DNA of 64,000 bases from Stutzerimonas stutzeri (GCA_002345575.1 DDVX01000017.1:248001-312000), one strand, 5' to 3'. Counted from the stretch's first letter, positions 12,051 to 23,637 are shown. The notes: generated by a model not told the origin, from the letters alone. Translations and numbers: made by a program.

Positions 12051-13022
12051 TCAGCTCAATATGGTGAGCCTATTCAAGTATTTCAATGCTCGCGGCAGAT
12101 TGTCACAGGCTGAAGTTTCCAGCCAATGTATTCCCTCCCAGCCTCGCAACCAGGTCAACTGACGTTTGGCCAACTGCCGGGTGGCGATAATGCCACGCTG
12201 GACCATCTCGTCCCTTGAGCAATTGCCGTCCAGATAACTCCAGACCTGTCGGTAACCTACGGCACGCATGGAAGGCAACTCGGCATTCAGGTCACTTCGC
12301 CCGCGAAGGGCTTCGACCTCTTCGACCAAGCCGTGTTCAACCATTTGCACGAAACGCTGTTCAATACGCCGATGCAGAACCTGCCGCTGAGCAGGCGCAA
12401 TGGCCATTTGCGCGACAGTATAAGGCAAGACACCCGCGTCTGGCGTGCCGCCTGCGGCTTTTTGCAACCTTTGTCGAGCGCGGTGTTCGGTCATGCTCAG
12501 ACCGCTGACCCGATAGACCTCCAGCGCCCTGACGAGGCGCTGTGGATCATTGGAATGAATCCGCGCCGCTGACTCGGGATCAACCTTTGTCAGCAGCCGG
12601 TGCAGCTCGGCCAACCCCTGCTCGCTCGCCAGCCTTTCCAGTTCAGCACGCACTTCGGAGTCAGCGGCGGGCATGTCCGCCAGCCCTTCAAGTAAGGCCT
12701 TGTAGTACAGCATGGTGCCGCCGACCAGCAGCGGAATTCGCCCCGCCGCCGTGATCTCGGTCATGGCCGCCAGCGCATCGGTAACGAACTCCGCTGCCGA
12801 ATAGCTCTGCGCCGGGTCGCGGATATCAATCAGCCGATGTGGGAAATCGCTCAGCACCTCAGCTGAAGGCTTCGCCGTACCGATATCCATGCCGCGATAG
12901 ACCAGCGCCGAGTCGACGCTCACCAGCTCGCAGGGCAACTCACGGGCAAGCTCCAGCGCGAGGTCGGTTTTGCCGGCCGCGGTAGGACCCATGAGGAAGA
13001 TGGCGGGGGGAAACTGAGACAT
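12051..13022 (-). CDS. miaA: tRNA dimethylallyltransferase MiaA
   Basis: MiaA transfers the dimethylallyl group to the N6 of A37 in tRNAs that read UNN codons. The 323 residues start with the P-loop [15 protein letters not shown] (about residue 11), followed by the [18 protein letters not shown] and RLIDIRDP motifs and, later, [10 protein letters not shown] and the [16 protein letters not shown] tRNA-binding segment. It sits between mutL and hfq on the same strand. Confidence 0.97.
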   Translation of the reverse strand: MSQFPPAIFLMGPTAAGKTDLALELARELPCELVSVDSALVYRGMDIGTAKPSAEVLSDFPHRLIDIRDPAQSYSAAEFVTDALAAMTEITAAGRIPLLVGGTMLYYKALLEGLADMPAADSEVRAELERLASEQGLAELHRLLTKVDPESAARIHSNDPQRLVRALEVYRVSGLSMTEHRARQRLQKAAGGTPDAGVLPYTVAQMAIAPAQRQVLHRRIEQRFVQMVEHGLVEEVEALRGRSDLNAELPSMRAVGYRQVWSYLDGNCSRDEMVQRGIIATRQLAKRQLTWLRGWEGIHWLETSACDNLPRALKYLNRLTILS

Positions 13023-13100
13023 TGAGGAGTCCGCTAGAAAGCTAAGGCTGGAGGAGTGAAGCTGTAACGTCCAACCGTTAGCTTCAGCGCTTTTTCGGTC

Positions 13101-14978
13101 TTATCGCCCGCGCAGGAACAGCTTGTCCAGATCGGCCATTCCCATTTGCGTCCAGGTAGGGCGGCCATGGTTGCACTGGCCACTGCGCTCGGTCTGCTCC
13201 ATGTCACGCAGCAGCCCGTTCATTTCCGGCAGGGTCAGTCGGCGATTGGCTCGGACTGCACCATGGCAGGCCATGGTCGCCAGCAGCTCGTTGAGGTGTG
13301 CCTGAATGCGATCACTGTTGCCGTACTCAAGCAGATCGGCCAACACATCACACACCAGGCGGGTGGCCTCGGCCTGCCTGAGCAGTGCCGGGGTTTGGCG
13401 GATGGCCAAACTCTCGGGCCCTAGCCGCTGCAGCTCGAAACCGAGCTTCGAAAACCACTGCGCGTGCTCCTCGGCGCAATCGGCCTCGCGCTGGCTCACG
13501 GCGAGCGACTCGGGCACCAGCAACGGCTGGCCGCGCAGCCCTTCACTGGCCATGGCGGTTTTCAGGCGCTCGTAGGTGATGCGTTCATGGGCTGCGTGCA
13601 TGTCCACCAGCACCAGCCCCTGAGCATTCTCGGCCAGGATGTAGATGCCCTTGAGCTGCGCCAGGGCGTAGCCCAGCGGAGGTATATCTTCGGCAGATTC
13701 TGGCAAGGCCGCCGCACCCGCCTCGGCCAATGGCGTAAAGAACTCGCGATAAGCACCCTGCACTTCTGCCAAGTTGCCCGAAGGCATCGGGCGCGGGGCC
13801 TGATAGCCGGCGCCACTTCCACGCCAGGCCGGCCCTTCGGTTTGCGCCCGCTCGCCAACACTGGCAGCCAAGCTCATCTCGTTCTGCCCGGCAAACTCAC
13901 CCGCCGCCTGACCGCTGACTTGAGTGATCTGTGCCACCCCGGCAGGCGCTGCCAGCTGGTCCTCAGGGCGCACCTCACCCAGGGCGCGATGTAGGGTGCC
14001 ATAGAGAAAGTCGTGGACCATGCGACTTTCACGAAAACGCACTTCGTGTTTGGTCGGATGGACGTTGACGTCGACTACCGCCGGATCGACATCGAGGAAC
14101 AGCACGAAAGTCGGGTGACGACCATTGAACAACACGTCACGGTAAGCCTGGCGCACCGCATGGACCACCAGCTTGTCGCGCACCATACGACCGTTGACGT
14201 AGAAGTACTGCAGGTCTGCCTGACTGCGACTGAAAGTCGGTAAGCCGACCCAACCCCAGAGATGCAGACCGTTGCGCTCAACCTCGATGGGCAGCGCCTG
14301 CTCCAGAAACGCAGTGCCGCACACCGCAGCCACGCGCCGCGCACGTGCGGCGGGGTCGTCCGCCTGATGCAGCGCCAGCACTGCCTTGCCGTTGTGGCGC
14401 AGATGGAAGGCGACATCGAAGCGTGCCAACGCCAGGCGCTTGACCACTTCCTGCAGATGGTCGAATTCGGTCTTCTCGGTGCGCAGGAACTTGCGTCGCG
14501 CCGGGGTATTGAAGAACAGGTCGCGAACTTCCACCGAAGTACCCACTGGATGTGCAGCCGGCTGCACGCGCGCTTCCATGTCGCGGCCCTCGGTTTCAAC
14601 CTGCCAGGCCTCAGCCGCGTCAGCCGTACGCGAAGTCAGGGTCAGGCGTGATACCGAACTGATCGAGGCCAGCGCTTCACCGCGGAAGCCAAGGCTCATC
14701 ACCCGCTCAAGGTCTTCCAGATCACGAATCTTGCTGGTGGCGTGACGGGCGAGGGCCAACGGCAGGTCTTCGGCGGAAATCCCGCCGCCATCGTCGCGTA
14801 CGCGCAGCAGCTTCACGCCACCCTGTTCGACATCCACCTCGATGCGCCGGGCACCCGAGTCCAGACTGTTTTCCAGCAACTCCTTGATCACCGAAGCCGG
14901 GCGCTCGACCACCTCACCGGCGGCAATCTGGTTCGCCAGCCGCGGCGTCAGCAGCTGGATGCGTGCAGCTTTGCTCAT
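13101..14978 (-). CDS. mutL: DNA mismatch repair protein MutL
   Basis: MutL links MutS mismatch recognition to strand excision. The 625 residues hold an N-terminal GHKL ATPase ([52 protein letters not shown]), a transducer domain with the [10 protein letters not shown] motif, a variable linker, and a C-terminal dimerisation domain. The C-terminal domain carries the [22 protein letters not shown] and CNHGRPT motifs of the endonuclease-type MutL, as expected in a species without MutH. The start overlaps the amiB stop by four bases. Confidence 0.96.
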   Translation of the reverse strand: MSKAARIQLLTPRLANQIAAGEVVERPASVIKELLENSLDSGARRIEVDVEQGGVKLLRVRDDGGGISAEDLPLALARHATSKIRDLEDLERVMSLGFRGEALASISSVSRLTLTSRTADAAEAWQVETEGRDMEARVQPAAHPVGTSVEVRDLFFNTPARRKFLRTEKTEFDHLQEVVKRLALARFDVAFHLRHNGKAVLALHQADDPAARARRVAAVCGTAFLEQALPIEVERNGLHLWGWVGLPTFSRSQADLQYFYVNGRMVRDKLVVHAVRQAYRDVLFNGRHPTFVLFLDVDPAVVDVNVHPTKHEVRFRESRMVHDFLYGTLHRALGEVRPEDQLAAPAGVAQITQVSGQAAGEFAGQNEMSLAASVGERAQTEGPAWRGSGAGYQAPRPMPSGNLAEVQGAYREFFTPLAEAGAAALPESAEDIPPLGYALAQLKGIYILAENAQGLVLVDMHAAHERITYERLKTAMASEGLRGQPLLVPESLAVSQREADCAEEHAQWFSKLGFELQRLGPESLAIRQTPALLRQAEATRLVCDVLADLLEYGNSDRIQAHLNELLATMACHGAVRANRRLTLPEMNGLLRDMEQTERSGQCNHGRPTWTQMGMADLDKLFLRGR

Positions 14979-16420
14979 GGCTGAGCAGCCAGAGTGGTCA
15001 CGGGGATGGTCAGCTTCTGGCCGACCTTGATCACGTCATTTTTCAGACTGTTGGCACTGCGCAGCGCAGCCAGACTCACCTGATAACGATTGGCCAGCAG
15101 CGCCAGGCTTTCACCGGAGCGCACGACATGCTCGCGGGGAACGCTGGCGATCTTGCCGGAGTCACGCATCCAGGCGATGTAAGTGCCTGGTGGGGGGTTT
15201 TCATGGAAGAACTGCCGCACGCCACCATGAATCGAGCGAGCCAGCCCCTGCTGATGCGCTTTGGTCTGCAGCTTGCGCGCTTCGGACGGATTAGAAATGA
15301 AGCCGGTCTCCACCAGGATCGACGGAATATCCGGGGACTTCAGCACCATGAAGCCGGCCTGCTCGACCCGACTCTTGTGCAGCGGCGTAATCCGCCCCAT
15401 GTTGCTCAACACCTTTTGCCCAACATTCAGGCTGGAGGCCAGCGAAGCTGTCATGGACAGATCCAGCAGCACGCCCGCGAGCATCTGGTCCTTGTCGCCG
15501 AGACTTAAATTGCCTGCACCACCGATCAGATCGGAGCGGTTTTCGCTGTCGGCCAGCCAGCGTGCAGTTTCGGAAGTGGCGCCGCGATCAGACAACGCAA
15601 ACACGGAGGCGCCATATGCAGCCGAGCGCGGTGCAGCATCGGCGTGAATAGAAACGAACAGGTCGGCGCCCTTCTTGCGGGCGATTTCGGTGCGCTTGCG
15701 CAGCGGAATGAAGTAGTCGCCGGTGCGCACCAGCTCCGCACGAAAGCCCTTTTCAGCATTGATCTGGCGCTGCAGTTCCTTCGATATCTGTAACACCACA
15801 TGCTTCTCGTAAACCTTTCCCGGCCCGATGGCGCCTGGGTCTTCGCCACCATGACCGGCGTCGATGGCAATCACAATGTCGCGCTGACCGCTGGGCAGCG
15901 GTGGCAGTTTCGTCGGCAGGGCTGGCGAGACCGGTTGGGCCGGCGTGCTCGGCGTTACGGTGGCCGGAACCCTGGCAGAGACCGCGGTGGCAGAAGTTGC
16001 ATCGGCCTCGCTGTCGAACAGATCGACCACCAGGCGATGGCCGTACTGCTGGTTAGGTGGAAGAGTGAAGCTCTTGGGCGCGACCTGAGCGGACAGGTCG
16101 ATGACGATCCGTAGCGTGTTGGCGTCATATTTCGCCGCGCGCAGACCTGCTACTGGGGTATTTTCCAGGGCCAGCGACTCGAATGGCCTGGCCAGACTCG
16201 CCTTGTCTACGTCGATGACGATGCGATCCGGCGCCGTCAGGGTGAATACCTTGTGCTGGACCGGGCCAGACAAGTCGAAAACCAGCCGAGTATTATCCGG
16301 CGCTCGCCACAGACGCACGCTCTGCACGTCCGAGGCGGCTAGCACCTGGACTGTCGCAAGCATTAATGCCAAACCCGTTGCCAGCGCGCGCATGCGCATA
16401 CCCAACCCCATATAGTTCAT
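14975..16420 (-). CDS. amiB: N-acetylmuramoyl-L-alanine amidase (AmiB-type, AMIN-Amidase_3-LysM)
   Basis: This periplasmic zinc amidase cleaves septal peptidoglycan during cell separation. From the chosen start it has 481 residues: a signal peptide ([22 protein letters not shown] region), an AMIN domain ([17 protein letters not shown]), the Amidase_3 domain with zinc-site sequence [12 protein letters not shown] and SIHADA, and a C-terminal LysM ([26 protein letters not shown]). The start was set at the ATG overlapping the tsaE stop (ATGA). ATGs closer to the signal peptide are also possible, and the longer frame to 16450 is less likely. Confidence 0.93.
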   Translation of the reverse strand: MNYMGLGMRMRALATGLALMLATVQVLAASDVQSVRLWRAPDNTRLVFDLSGPVQHKVFTLTAPDRIVIDVDKASLARPFESLALENTPVAGLRAAKYDANTLRIVIDLSAQVAPKSFTLPPNQQYGHRLVVDLFDSEADATSATAVSARVPATVTPSTPAQPVSPALPTKLPPLPSGQRDIVIAIDAGHGGEDPGAIGPGKVYEKHVVLQISKELQRQINAEKGFRAELVRTGDYFIPLRKRTEIARKKGADLFVSIHADAAPRSAAYGASVFALSDRGATSETARWLADSENRSDLIGGAGNLSLGDKDQMLAGVLLDLSMTASLASSLNVGQKVLSNMGRITPLHKSRVEQAGFMVLKSPDIPSILVETGFISNPSEARKLQTKAHQQGLARSIHGGVRQFFHENPPPGTYIAWMRDSGKIASVPREHVVRSGESLALLANRYQVSLAALRSANSLKNDVIKVGQKLTIPVTTLAAQP

Positions 16421-16887
16421 TGATTGTCGATGGTCAGGATGGAGCACCAATCAGCGCCCCGCTCGCCTTGTGGCGCCAAGCTCAGCACGCGACCAGCTCC
16501 GTGGGGCGTAATGGTAATATCCAGGTCGGCCTTTGGCAAAATGCCCTTACCGCGCTCAGGCCACTCCACCAGGCACAGTGCGTCCCCTTCGAAGTAATCA
16601 CGAATCCCGAGAAATTCCAGTTCTTCCGGGTCGACCAGACGGTACAGGTCGAAATGAAAAACCCGAGCGCCTGGCATTTCATAGGGCTCGACCAAGGTAA
16701 AGGTTGGGCTCTTGACCTTACCCTGGTGACCTAGCCCGCGGATCAGCCCGCGTGACAGCGTGGTTTTGCCAGCCCCCAAGTCGCCATGCAGGTAGATTAT
16801 TCCCCGACCGGCGGTTGCCTGAGCGATGCGTGCGCCGAGCGCCAGCATCTCATCTTCGTCGGCGGCGAACAGCTTTAGCTGCGACAT
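16417..16887 (-). CDS. tsaE: tRNA threonylcarbamoyladenosine biosynthesis ATPase TsaE
   Basis: TsaE is the ATPase that works with TsaB and TsaD to place the t6A37 modification on ANN-decoding tRNAs. The 156 residues carry the Walker A sequence [14 protein letters not shown] (about residue 34), the [11 protein letters not shown] switch and the FHFDLYRL / [11 protein letters not shown] motifs. It overlaps both nnr (13 bases) and amiB (4 bases), so all three are likely co-translated. Confidence 0.95.
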   Translation of the reverse strand: MSQLKLFAADEDEMLALGARIAQATAGRGIIYLHGDLGAGKTTLSRGLIRGLGHQGKVKSPTFTLVEPYEMPGARVFHFDLYRLVDPEELEFLGIRDYFEGDALCLVEWPERGKGILPKADLDITITPHGAGRVLSLAPQGERGADWCSILTIDNQ

Positions 16888-18380
16888 GGCGAATGTGTCT
16901 CCAATTGTTCTCGAATGGCCGCAATCAGATCAGCGGCGGCAAGCCCCCGCCCGAACTCGCCATTGCGCTCGCCAGCCACGGCATGCATCCAGACAGCCAG
17001 ACAGGCCGCTTCAAACGAAGCCAGGCCCTGAGCCAGCAGCGCGCCCGCGACACCGGCCAGAACGTCACCAAGACCAGCGCTGGCCATTGCCGGATGCCCG
17101 CGACTACAAAGCGCCAGTCGACCATCGGCAGCCGCGATCAGGCTACCGGCCCCCTTTAGCACCACCGTACAGCCATAACGCCTGGCCAGCTCGCGCGCAG
17201 CGCGAGGCCGGTCAGCCTGTATCTCGGCCGTCGTACACTGCAGCAACCGTGCGGCTTCGCCTGGATGCGGCGTCAGCAGGCCGTCAACGGGAGCTTCGAC
17301 GTCAGTAGTGGCCAGCAGGTTCAGCGCATCGGCATCCCACACCTGCGGCACTGGCCATTGCGCCGCGAGCGATAGCAGGCTGCGCCCCCAGGGCGCCTGG
17401 CCTAGACCAGGACCGATCACCAACACATCGGCACGCTGTGCCAGCGCAGTCAGACCATAGGTGGACTCGACACCGCTGCACATGATTTCCGGACGACGCA
17501 CCAGTGACGCAGTGACGTGCTCGGGGCGGGTCGCCAGAGTCACCATGCCGGCCCCGCTGCGCAACGCCGCTTCAGCACTGAGCAGGGCCGCACCGCCGGT
17601 GCCCAGATCGCCACCAATCACCAGCACCTGGCCGAAGCTACCCTTGTGTGCGGTCGGCGAGCGCGGCGCGAGCCTTGGCAGATTCACCTTGCACAGGCGC
17701 ACCGTGTCGGGCACGAACTGATCGACGATAGCCGCATCGGCCTGCAGGTCATCGAACACCAGCGCACCGACATATGCCGGTCCTTCGCCCGTGAACAGTC
17801 CAAGTTTGAGGCCGATGAAACTGACCGTCAGCTCGGCACGCACCACGCAGCCAAGCACACTGCCGGTATCGGCGCACAGCCCTGACGGCAGATCCACCGC
17901 CATGATCGGCAGGCCACTGGCATTCACCGCTGCGATAGCACCGGCATAGGGTTCGCGCACCTCGCCACTGAGCCCCGTGCCCAGCAGCGCATCGACCAGT
18001 ACGCCCTGCAATGACGCACCCGCAGACCATGCTTCGATTGCCACACCGGCGCTATGCGCCTCGACGAAAGCACTGGCGGCATCACCCTGCAAACGCTGCG
18101 GATCACCCACCGCAAGCACCTTCACCGACCATCCCGCACGCTGCGCCAATGCCGCGATCAGATAGCCGTCGCCTGCGTTATTGCCGCAGCCGGTCAGTAC
18201 CGTCAGCGTATCGGCCTGCGCCCAGCGCCGACGCAACGCACGCCAGGCGACATGGGCAGCGCGTTGCATCAACTCGAAACCGGAGGTGCCGGCAGCGATC
18301 AGGCGGGCATCAATCTCGCGCACCTGGGCGGCAGTGAATAAAGCAGCGGGCAAGGTATCGGGCATCGGTACACGGATCAT
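16875..18380 (-). CDS. nnr: Bifunctional NAD(P)H-hydrate epimerase / ADP-dependent dehydratase
   Basis: This enzyme repairs NADHX and NADPHX. The 501 residues contain an N-terminal YjeF epimerase domain (about 1-215; [20 protein letters not shown]) and a C-terminal ribokinase-like dehydratase domain (about 235-490; [32 protein letters not shown] is split by motif here, with [12 protein letters not shown] and [19 protein letters not shown]). An alternative ATG five codons in ([10 protein letters not shown]) is possible. It is first in the block leading to tsaE-amiB-mutL and divergent from queG. Confidence 0.93.
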   Translation of the reverse strand: MIRVPMPDTLPAALFTAAQVREIDARLIAAGTSGFELMQRAAHVAWRALRRRWAQADTLTVLTGCGNNAGDGYLIAALAQRAGWSVKVLAVGDPQRLQGDAASAFVEAHSAGVAIEAWSAGASLQGVLVDALLGTGLSGEVREPYAGAIAAVNASGLPIMAVDLPSGLCADTGSVLGCVVRAELTVSFIGLKLGLFTGEGPAYVGALVFDDLQADAAIVDQFVPDTVRLCKVNLPRLAPRSPTAHKGSFGQVLVIGGDLGTGGAALLSAEAALRSGAGMVTLATRPEHVTASLVRRPEIMCSGVESTYGLTALAQRADVLVIGPGLGQAPWGRSLLSLAAQWPVPQVWDADALNLLATTDVEAPVDGLLTPHPGEAARLLQCTTAEIQADRPRAARELARRYGCTVVLKGAGSLIAAADGRLALCSRGHPAMASAGLGDVLAGVAGALLAQGLASFEAACLAVWMHAVAGERNGEFGRGLAAADLIAAIREQLETHSPCRS

Positions 18381-18434
18381 CGGCAGGAATATCTGGCAGA
18401 ATTATACGCACCCGCTCAGCAGACCGCCTTCCCG

Positions 18435-19511
18435 ATGTCCAGCCACACTCTCGACCCCGTCGCCCTCGCCCAATCCATCAAGGAATGGGGCCACGAGCTC
18501 GGCTTTCAGCAGGTGGGTATTGCCGGCGTCGACCTGGCCGAGCATGAAGCGCATCTGCACCGCTGGCTGGAGCAGGGCTATCAGGGCGAGATGGACTACA
18601 TGGCCGCCCATGGCAGCAAGCGCTCGCGACCGGACGAACTGGTGCCGGGGACCTTGCGGGTGATCTCGTTGCGCATGGATTACCTGCCGGGAGATACCCG
18701 TATGGCCCAGCAGCTGGCGCAGCCGGAAAAAGCTTATGTGTCGCGCTACGCACTAGGCCGCGACTACCACAAGCTGATACGTAAACGGCTGCAGCAGTTG
18801 GCCGAGCGTATCCAGCAGGTGGTCGGCCCCTTCGGTTTTCGCGCCTTCGTAGACAGCGCACCTGTGCTGGAAAAGGCCATAGCGCAGCAGGCCGGGCTCG
18901 GCTGGATCGGCAAGAACACTCTGGTGCTGAATCGCAAGGCCGGCAGCTGGTTCTTTCTTGGCGAGCTGTTTGTGGATATCGAGCTACCCCTAGACGAACC
19001 CACCGTACGCGACCACTGCGGCAGCTGCCACGCCTGCCTGGACATCTGCCCCACCGAAGCCTTCGTCGGCGAGCGGGTGCTGGATGCACGGCGTTGCATT
19101 TCCTACCTGACCATCGAGCTGAAGGGGCCGATCCCGGTCGAGCTGCGCAGCAAGGTCGGCAACCGCGTGTTCGGCTGCGACGACTGCCAGATCGTCTGCC
19201 CCTGGAATCGCTTCGCCAGGCCGACCGAGCAAGCGGATTTTCAGCCGCGCCACAACCTGGACAATGCCGAACTGGCGGCGCTGTTTCGCTGGAGCGAAGA
19301 CGAGTTTCTCAGTCGCACCGAAGGTTCGCCCTTGCGCCGTACCGGCTATGAGCGCTGGTTGCGCAATCTGGCGGTGGGCCTGGGCAATGCACCATCGAGC
19401 ATCCCGGTGCTGGAAGCCCTGCAGGCGCGCCGAGATGATCCTTCGGATCTGGTGCGTGAGCATGTGGAATGGGCGCTGGCCCAGCATGCTGACCGTGACA
19501 CCACTAACTGA
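18435..19511 (+). CDS. queG: Epoxyqueuosine reductase QueG
   Basis: QueG is the cobalamin and [4Fe-4S]-dependent enzyme that reduces epoxyqueuosine to queuosine in tRNA. The 358 residues show the N-terminal DUF1730 region (LPGDTRMAQQLA, YALGRDYHKLIRKRLQQL), and two iron-sulfur cluster motifs (CGSCHACLDICPTEAF and CDDCQIVCPWNRFA, about residues 195-255), followed by a C-terminal HEAT-like end. It is divergent from nnr. The B12 requirement fits the cobalamin genes elsewhere in the window. Confidence 0.95.
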   Translation: MSSHTLDPVALAQSIKEWGHELGFQQVGIAGVDLAEHEAHLHRWLEQGYQGEMDYMAAHGSKRSRPDELVPGTLRVISLRMDYLPGDTRMAQQLAQPEKAYVSRYALGRDYHKLIRKRLQQLAERIQQVVGPFGFRAFVDSAPVLEKAIAQQAGLGWIGKNTLVLNRKAGSWFFLGELFVDIELPLDEPTVRDHCGSCHACLDICPTEAFVGERVLDARRCISYLTIELKGPIPVELRSKVGNRVFGCDDCQIVCPWNRFARPTEQADFQPRHNLDNAELAALFRWSEDEFLSRTEGSPLRRTGYERWLRNLAVGLGNAPSSIPVLEALQARRDDPSDLVREHVEWALAQHADRDTTN

Positions 19512-19516
19512 CCTAT

Positions 19517-19813
19517 TTATAAACCGCCACGCACACCCAGGCCGACGCCGAGCTCCGCGGCCACGGCGAAGGGCAATAGCAGCGTGTCGAGCAATAGACT
19601 GGCAGGAAGATCCAGGGCGGGGTATTTCGGCGCCGCAGTGCCGAAGCGATCCTGCGCACAGCAGCCATCGCTGAGGCTGTACCAATCCAGGCGCGTGCCG
19701 GAATAGATGATCGGAGCGCCTGGCTTGGCCGCATCAAGGGTGCGGACCGTGGCGCAGCCGGGTAGCAGCAGGATGGCTAGCAATGCCGATGCGAGGAATG
19801 CGCTGTATTTCAC
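19517..19813 (-). CDS. YceK/YidQ-like small lipoprotein
   Basis: A 98-residue predicted lipoprotein. The N-terminus has a hydrophobic signal ending in the lipobox LLPGC, with Cys near residue 20. The YidQ-like features are YSGTRLDWYSL, a short cysteine-bearing stretch, and a C-terminal DLPASLLLDTLLLPFAV. Such proteins are outer-membrane lipoproteins of unknown function. It ends six bases from the convergent queG stop and lies downstream of ubiX. Confidence 0.75.
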   Translation of the reverse strand: MKYSAFLASALLAILLLPGCATVRTLDAAKPGAPIIYSGTRLDWYSLSDGCCAQDRFGTAAPKYPALDLPASLLLDTLLLPFAVAAELGVGLGVRGGL

Positions 19814-19853
19814 TGAGGCTCCGCTGCTGCTCTAGAGTCGCTGCGCCGCCATC

Positions 19854-20483
19854 TCATTCGTCGCTGACGAAATGATGCTCGCCCCAACGGGGCAGCATGT
19901 CCTGGGGAATCTGCAGCAGGTTGAGGATGCGCGCGACGATGAAGTCCACCAGGTCATCTATCGTCTGTGGCTGATGATAGAAGCCAGGTGACGCCGGCAG
20001 AATCACTGCGCCCAGGTTAGAAAGCCTGAGCATGTTCTCCAGGTGGATACTGGAATAAGGCGCTTCACGCGGTACCAGGATCAGTTGGCGGCGCTCCTTC
20101 AGAGTGACGTCGGCAGCACGCTCGATCAGGTTGTTGCAGGCGCCAGTGGCGATGGCCGACAGCGTGCCGGTGGAACACGGGACCACTACCATCGCAGTTG
20201 GCGCGCCGGAGCCCGAGGCCGGCGGGGCCATCCAATCTTCCTTACCGAACACTCGAATCTGCCCAGCGGCAGCACCGGTGTATTCACTGAGAAAGGCCTG
20301 CATAGCCTGTGGCTTGGCCGGCAGCACCACGTCGGTTTCTGTGGCCATCACCAGCTGCGCGGCCTTGGAGATCAGGAAATGCACCTCGCGGTTTTCCTGC
20401 ACCAGGCAGTCGAGCAGGCGCAAGCCGTACTGCGCACCGGATGCGCCGGTCATGGCCAGGGTGATTCGTTCCGGTCCGCTCAT
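19854..20483 (-). CDS. ubiX: Flavin prenyltransferase UbiX
   Basis: UbiX attaches a dimethylallyl unit to FMN to make prenylated FMN, the cofactor of the UbiD decarboxylase in ubiquinone synthesis. The 209 residues have the flavoprotein start [18 protein letters not shown], the [32 protein letters not shown] block and [16 protein letters not shown]. All match the family in length and motif. It follows mpl on the same strand with an 88-base gap. Confidence 0.96.
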   Translation of the reverse strand: MSGPERITLAMTGASGAQYGLRLLDCLVQENREVHFLISKAAQLVMATETDVVLPAKPQAMQAFLSEYTGAAAGQIRVFGKEDWMAPPASGSGAPTAMVVVPCSTGTLSAIATGACNNLIERAADVTLKERRQLILVPREAPYSSIHLENMLRLSNLGAVILPASPGFYHQPQTIDDLVDFIVARILNLLQIPQDMLPRWGEHHFVSDE

Positions 20484-20571
20484 GCAGTCTCCAATTCTAG
20501 TTCACTTGATGCTGATATCCGCACGCAGCCTAACAATCGCGTGGAATGCCGTTGGCGATTTCCACCTTCGA

Positions 20572-21921
20572 TCAGCTCAACGCTGCGGCCAATTTACCGT
20601 GCAACCCGCCGAAGCCACCGTTGCTCATGATTACCACCCTAGTGCCCGGCCTGGCATCAGCTTTGACCTTGGCAATGATTGCCTCCAGCGAATCGCAGAC
20701 CGTGGTCGGCACCGGCGAGCCGGCCACCGTCGCGGCCAGATCCCAGCCGAGATTGGCCGGTGCGTACCAGATCGCCTGGTCGGCCAGCGCTACAGACTCG
20801 GCTAGGCCGTCTCGATGCGCGCCGAGCTTCATGGAATTGGAGCGCGGCTCAACCACCGCAATGATCGGCGTATCACCAACCTGCTTGCGCAGGCCGTCCA
20901 GGGTAGTGGCGATGGCGGTCGGATGATGGGCAAAGTCATCGTAGATGGTCACGCCATCAACTTCGGCAACCTTTTCCATACGTCGCTTGACGTTCTTGAA
21001 GGCGCTCAAAGCTTCCGCGCCCAGCTGCGGCACCACGCCCACATGGCGCGCCGCAGCCAGGGTCGCCAGGGCATTGGCGACGTTGTGCTGTCCAGTCAGA
21101 TCCCATTCAACGATGCCCTGCACCTCGCCCTGGAAGACCACCTCGAAGCGCGAGCCGTCTTCGCTGAGCAACCTGGCCTGCCAGTCGCCGCCGGCACCGG
21201 TGGTCTGCACCGGTGACCAGCAGCCCATGCCCAGCACACGCGCGATCGCCTGCTCGGTAGTTGGGTGGATGACCAGGCCCTCGCTTGGAATAGTCCGAAC
21301 CAGATGATGAAACTGCCGTTCAATTGCATCTAGATCAGGGAAAATGTCCGCATGATCGTATTCAAGATTATTCAGGATTGCCGTGCGCGGGCGGTAATGG
21401 ACGAACTTGCTGCGCTTGTCGAAGAAGGCGCTGTCGTATTCGTCGGCCTCGACCACAAAGAACGGCGTCTCACCCAGTCGCGCCGAAATGCCGAAGTTCT
21501 GCGGCACGCCGCCGATGAGAAAGCCCGGACTCATGCCGGCATGCTCAAGCACCCAAGCCAGCATGCTGCTGGTAGTGGTCTTGCCGTGCGTACCGGCTGC
21601 CGCCAACACCCAGCGCCCCTGTAGAACATGATCAGCCAGCCATTGCGGCCCCGAAACATAGGCCAGGCCCTTGTTCAGCACGTATTCCACCGCTGGGTTG
21701 CCACGCGACAGCGCGTTGCCTATCACCACCAGATCCGGTGCGGGATCCAACTGGCTCGGCTCATAACCCTGGGTCAGCTGGATGCCTTGAGCCTCCAGCT
21801 GAGTGCTCATGGGAGGATAGACATTGGCATCGGAGCCGGTGACGCGATGGCCAAGTTCCTTGGCCAGCACCGCCAGCGAGCCCATGAAGGTGCCGCAGAT
21901 GCCGAGAATATGGATATGCAT
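20572..21921 (-). CDS. mpl: UDP-N-acetylmuramate:tripeptide ligase Mpl
   Basis: Mpl recycles cell-wall peptides by joining L-Ala-gamma-D-Glu-meso-DAP to UDP-MurNAc. From the ATG giving MHIHILGICGTFMG, preceded by GGATC at a suitable distance, the protein has 449 residues. A much longer open frame extends upstream but is not homologous. Mur ligase motifs are present: the N-terminal UDP-binding glycine loop, the ATP site AAGTHGKTTTSSML, the VEADEYDSAFFDKRSKF block and DDFAHHPTAIATTL. It is divergent from mtfA. Confidence 0.95.
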   Translation of the reverse strand: MHIHILGICGTFMGSLAVLAKELGHRVTGSDANVYPPMSTQLEAQGIQLTQGYEPSQLDPAPDLVVIGNALSRGNPAVEYVLNKGLAYVSGPQWLADHVLQGRWVLAAAGTHGKTTTSSMLAWVLEHAGMSPGFLIGGVPQNFGISARLGETPFFVVEADEYDSAFFDKRSKFVHYRPRTAILNNLEYDHADIFPDLDAIERQFHHLVRTIPSEGLVIHPTTEQAIARVLGMGCWSPVQTTGAGGDWQARLLSEDGSRFEVVFQGEVQGIVEWDLTGQHNVANALATLAAARHVGVVPQLGAEALSAFKNVKRRMEKVAEVDGVTIYDDFAHHPTAIATTLDGLRKQVGDTPIIAVVEPRSNSMKLGAHRDGLAESVALADQAIWYAPANLGWDLAATVAGSPVPTTVCDSLEAIIAKVKADARPGTRVVIMSNGGFGGLHGKLAAALS

Positions 21922-22179
21922 GAATGATCCCTGAATTGGCCGCGCCCGCTGTGAAGTGACGGCTCTATGGGCGAAAAAACTGCGCTGCAGATTAGCACAG
22001 GCGACCGGATACGACCCGGCGTGAGACCTCGGCCGAGCGCCTGCCTGTATATCCATTTCTAGCGCCTGAGACTTCACTGCGCCGTCGCGCAAGCCTTTGT
22101 CCGTAGCGGGATCGCCCCTCCAATTTCTCGGCCAGCGACGCTTATACTTGGCGCACCTATTGTGGAACACACCTCTGAT

Positions 22180-22992
22180 ATGTGGTCTTTACGCGCATGG
22201 CGGCGCAAACGCATTCTTGCCCGTTTTGCGGTGGAACCGGCGCTATGGCAAGCCGTCCTCGACAGTTTGCCCATGCTCGATGGCCTGAACGCCGACGAGC
22301 TCGACCGCCTGCGCGAACGCAGCATCCTGTTTCTGCATGCTAAGCGGCTTACGGCGTTGCCCAGCGTCGAGCTGGAAATGGCCGACCGGCTGCGTCTGGC
22401 CGCCCAGGCGCAGCTGCCATTGCTGAACCTGGCAGATCTGAACTGGTACCAGGGCTTTCATGAAATCGTTCTCTACCCGGACGATTTCCACAGCCCGCAA
22501 AAGCACCGCGATTCAGCCGGCGTGGTGCATGAGTGGGAGGGCGAACACAGCGGCGAAGCCTGGCTGCAAGGTCCGGTGATCCTCGCCTGGCCCGGTGTTC
22601 AGCAAAGCGGTGGCTGGGACGGCTACAACCTGGTCATCCATGAGCTGGCGCACAAGCTCGACATGCTCAACGGCGATGCCAACGGTCTACCGCCACTGCA
22701 CAGCAGTATGCGCATCGGCGATTGGGCCAGCGCCATGCAGAAAGCCTACGATGCGTTGAATGCAACTCTGGATGCAGCCCCCGATGCGCAGACGCCGATA
22801 GATCCTTATGCAGCGGAAGACCCGGCGGAATTCTTTGCGGTCACCAGCGAATATTTCTTCAGCGCCCCGGACCTGCTGCACGAAGCCTTCCCAGAGGTGT
22901 ATGCGCAGCTTGCCGCGTTCTACCGGCAGGACCCGTTGGCGCGACTCAAGCGTCTGCAACAGGAGCATCCGCAGTACGTGGAACCTCGCTGA
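22180..22992 (+). CDS. mtfA: MtfA-type zinc metallopeptidase
   Basis: The MtfA (YeeI) family are cytosolic zinc peptidases; in E. coli the protein binds the Mlc repressor and so influences glucose transport. From the ATG giving MWSLRAWRRKR the protein has 270 residues, close to E. coli MtfA. The zinc motif HELAHKLDML is clear, and the likely third ligand glutamate lies in the EDPAEFFAVTSEYFF segment. An ATG six codons upstream is an alternative start. The target in pseudomonads is unknown. Confidence 0.88.
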   Translation: MWSLRAWRRKRILARFAVEPALWQAVLDSLPMLDGLNADELDRLRERSILFLHAKRLTALPSVELEMADRLRLAAQAQLPLLNLADLNWYQGFHEIVLYPDDFHSPQKHRDSAGVVHEWEGEHSGEAWLQGPVILAWPGVQQSGGWDGYNLVIHELAHKLDMLNGDANGLPPLHSSMRIGDWASAMQKAYDALNATLDAAPDAQTPIDPYAAEDPAEFFAVTSEYFFSAPDLLHEAFPEVYAQLAAFYRQDPLARLKRLQQEHPQYVEPR

Positions 22993-23050
22993 TACGTCAT
23001 CGTCGAAGGCACGCATCACCGTGGCGTGGCAAAACGCCCGGCAGTGCGCC

Positions 23051-23056
23051 TATAAT
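23051..23056 (+). promoter_or_regulatory. Probable -10 element of ppa
   Basis: A consensus TATAAT lies 54 bases upstream of the ppa start. A matching -35 is weak (GTGGCA at a 19-base spacing), so only the -10 element is given. Confidence 0.45.
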
Positions 23057-23109
23057 CGCGCCCACTTTTTTCGCCCCAGGCCGCCTTGGCCGTCCACGGA
23101 GCCATATTC

Positions 23110-23637
23110 ATGAGCTACAGCAAAGTCCCGGCCGGCAAAGACCTGCCCAACGACATTTACGTCGCCATCGAGATCCCGGCCAACCACGCGCCGATCAAAT
23201 ATGAAATCGATCACGACACCGACTGCCTGTTCGTCGACCGCTTCATGGCCACCCCGATGTTCTACCCGGCCAACTACGGCTTCATCCCGCACACCCTTGC
23301 CGACGACGGCGACCCGCTGGACGTGCTGGTAGTAACCCCCTATCCGGTTGCACCGGGCTCGGTCATTCGCTGCCGTCCGGTTGGCATCCTCAACATGACC
23401 GACGAAGCCGGCGGCGACGCCAAACTGATCGCCGTCCCCCACGACAAGCTGACCCAGCTGTACGTGGACATCAAGGAATACACCGACCTGCCGCCGCTGC
23501 TGATCGAGCAGATCAAGCACTTCTTCGAGAACTACAAAGATCTGGAGAAAGGCAAGTGGGTCAAGGTCGAGGGCTGGGGCAACGCTGACGAAGCCCGGGC
23601 AGCAATTACCAAAGCAGTTGCGGCTTATCAGAAGTAA
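23110..23637 (+). CDS. ppa: Inorganic pyrophosphatase
   Basis: This cytoplasmic family I enzyme hydrolyses pyrophosphate and drives biosynthetic reactions. The 175-residue protein starts at [15 protein letters not shown]; the upstream ATG in frame is discounted because family I proteins begin here. The signature DGDPLDVLV (metal-binding aspartates), [15 protein letters not shown], and the C-terminal [14 protein letters not shown] are intact. A strong terminator follows. Confidence 0.97.
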   Translation: MSYSKVPAGKDLPNDIYVAIEIPANHAPIKYEIDHDTDCLFVDRFMATPMFYPANYGFIPHTLADDGDPLDVLVVTPYPVAPGSVIRCRPVGILNMTDEAGGDAKLIAVPHDKLTQLYVDIKEYTDLPPLLIEQIKHFFENYKDLEKGKWVKVEGWGNADEARAAITKAVAAYQK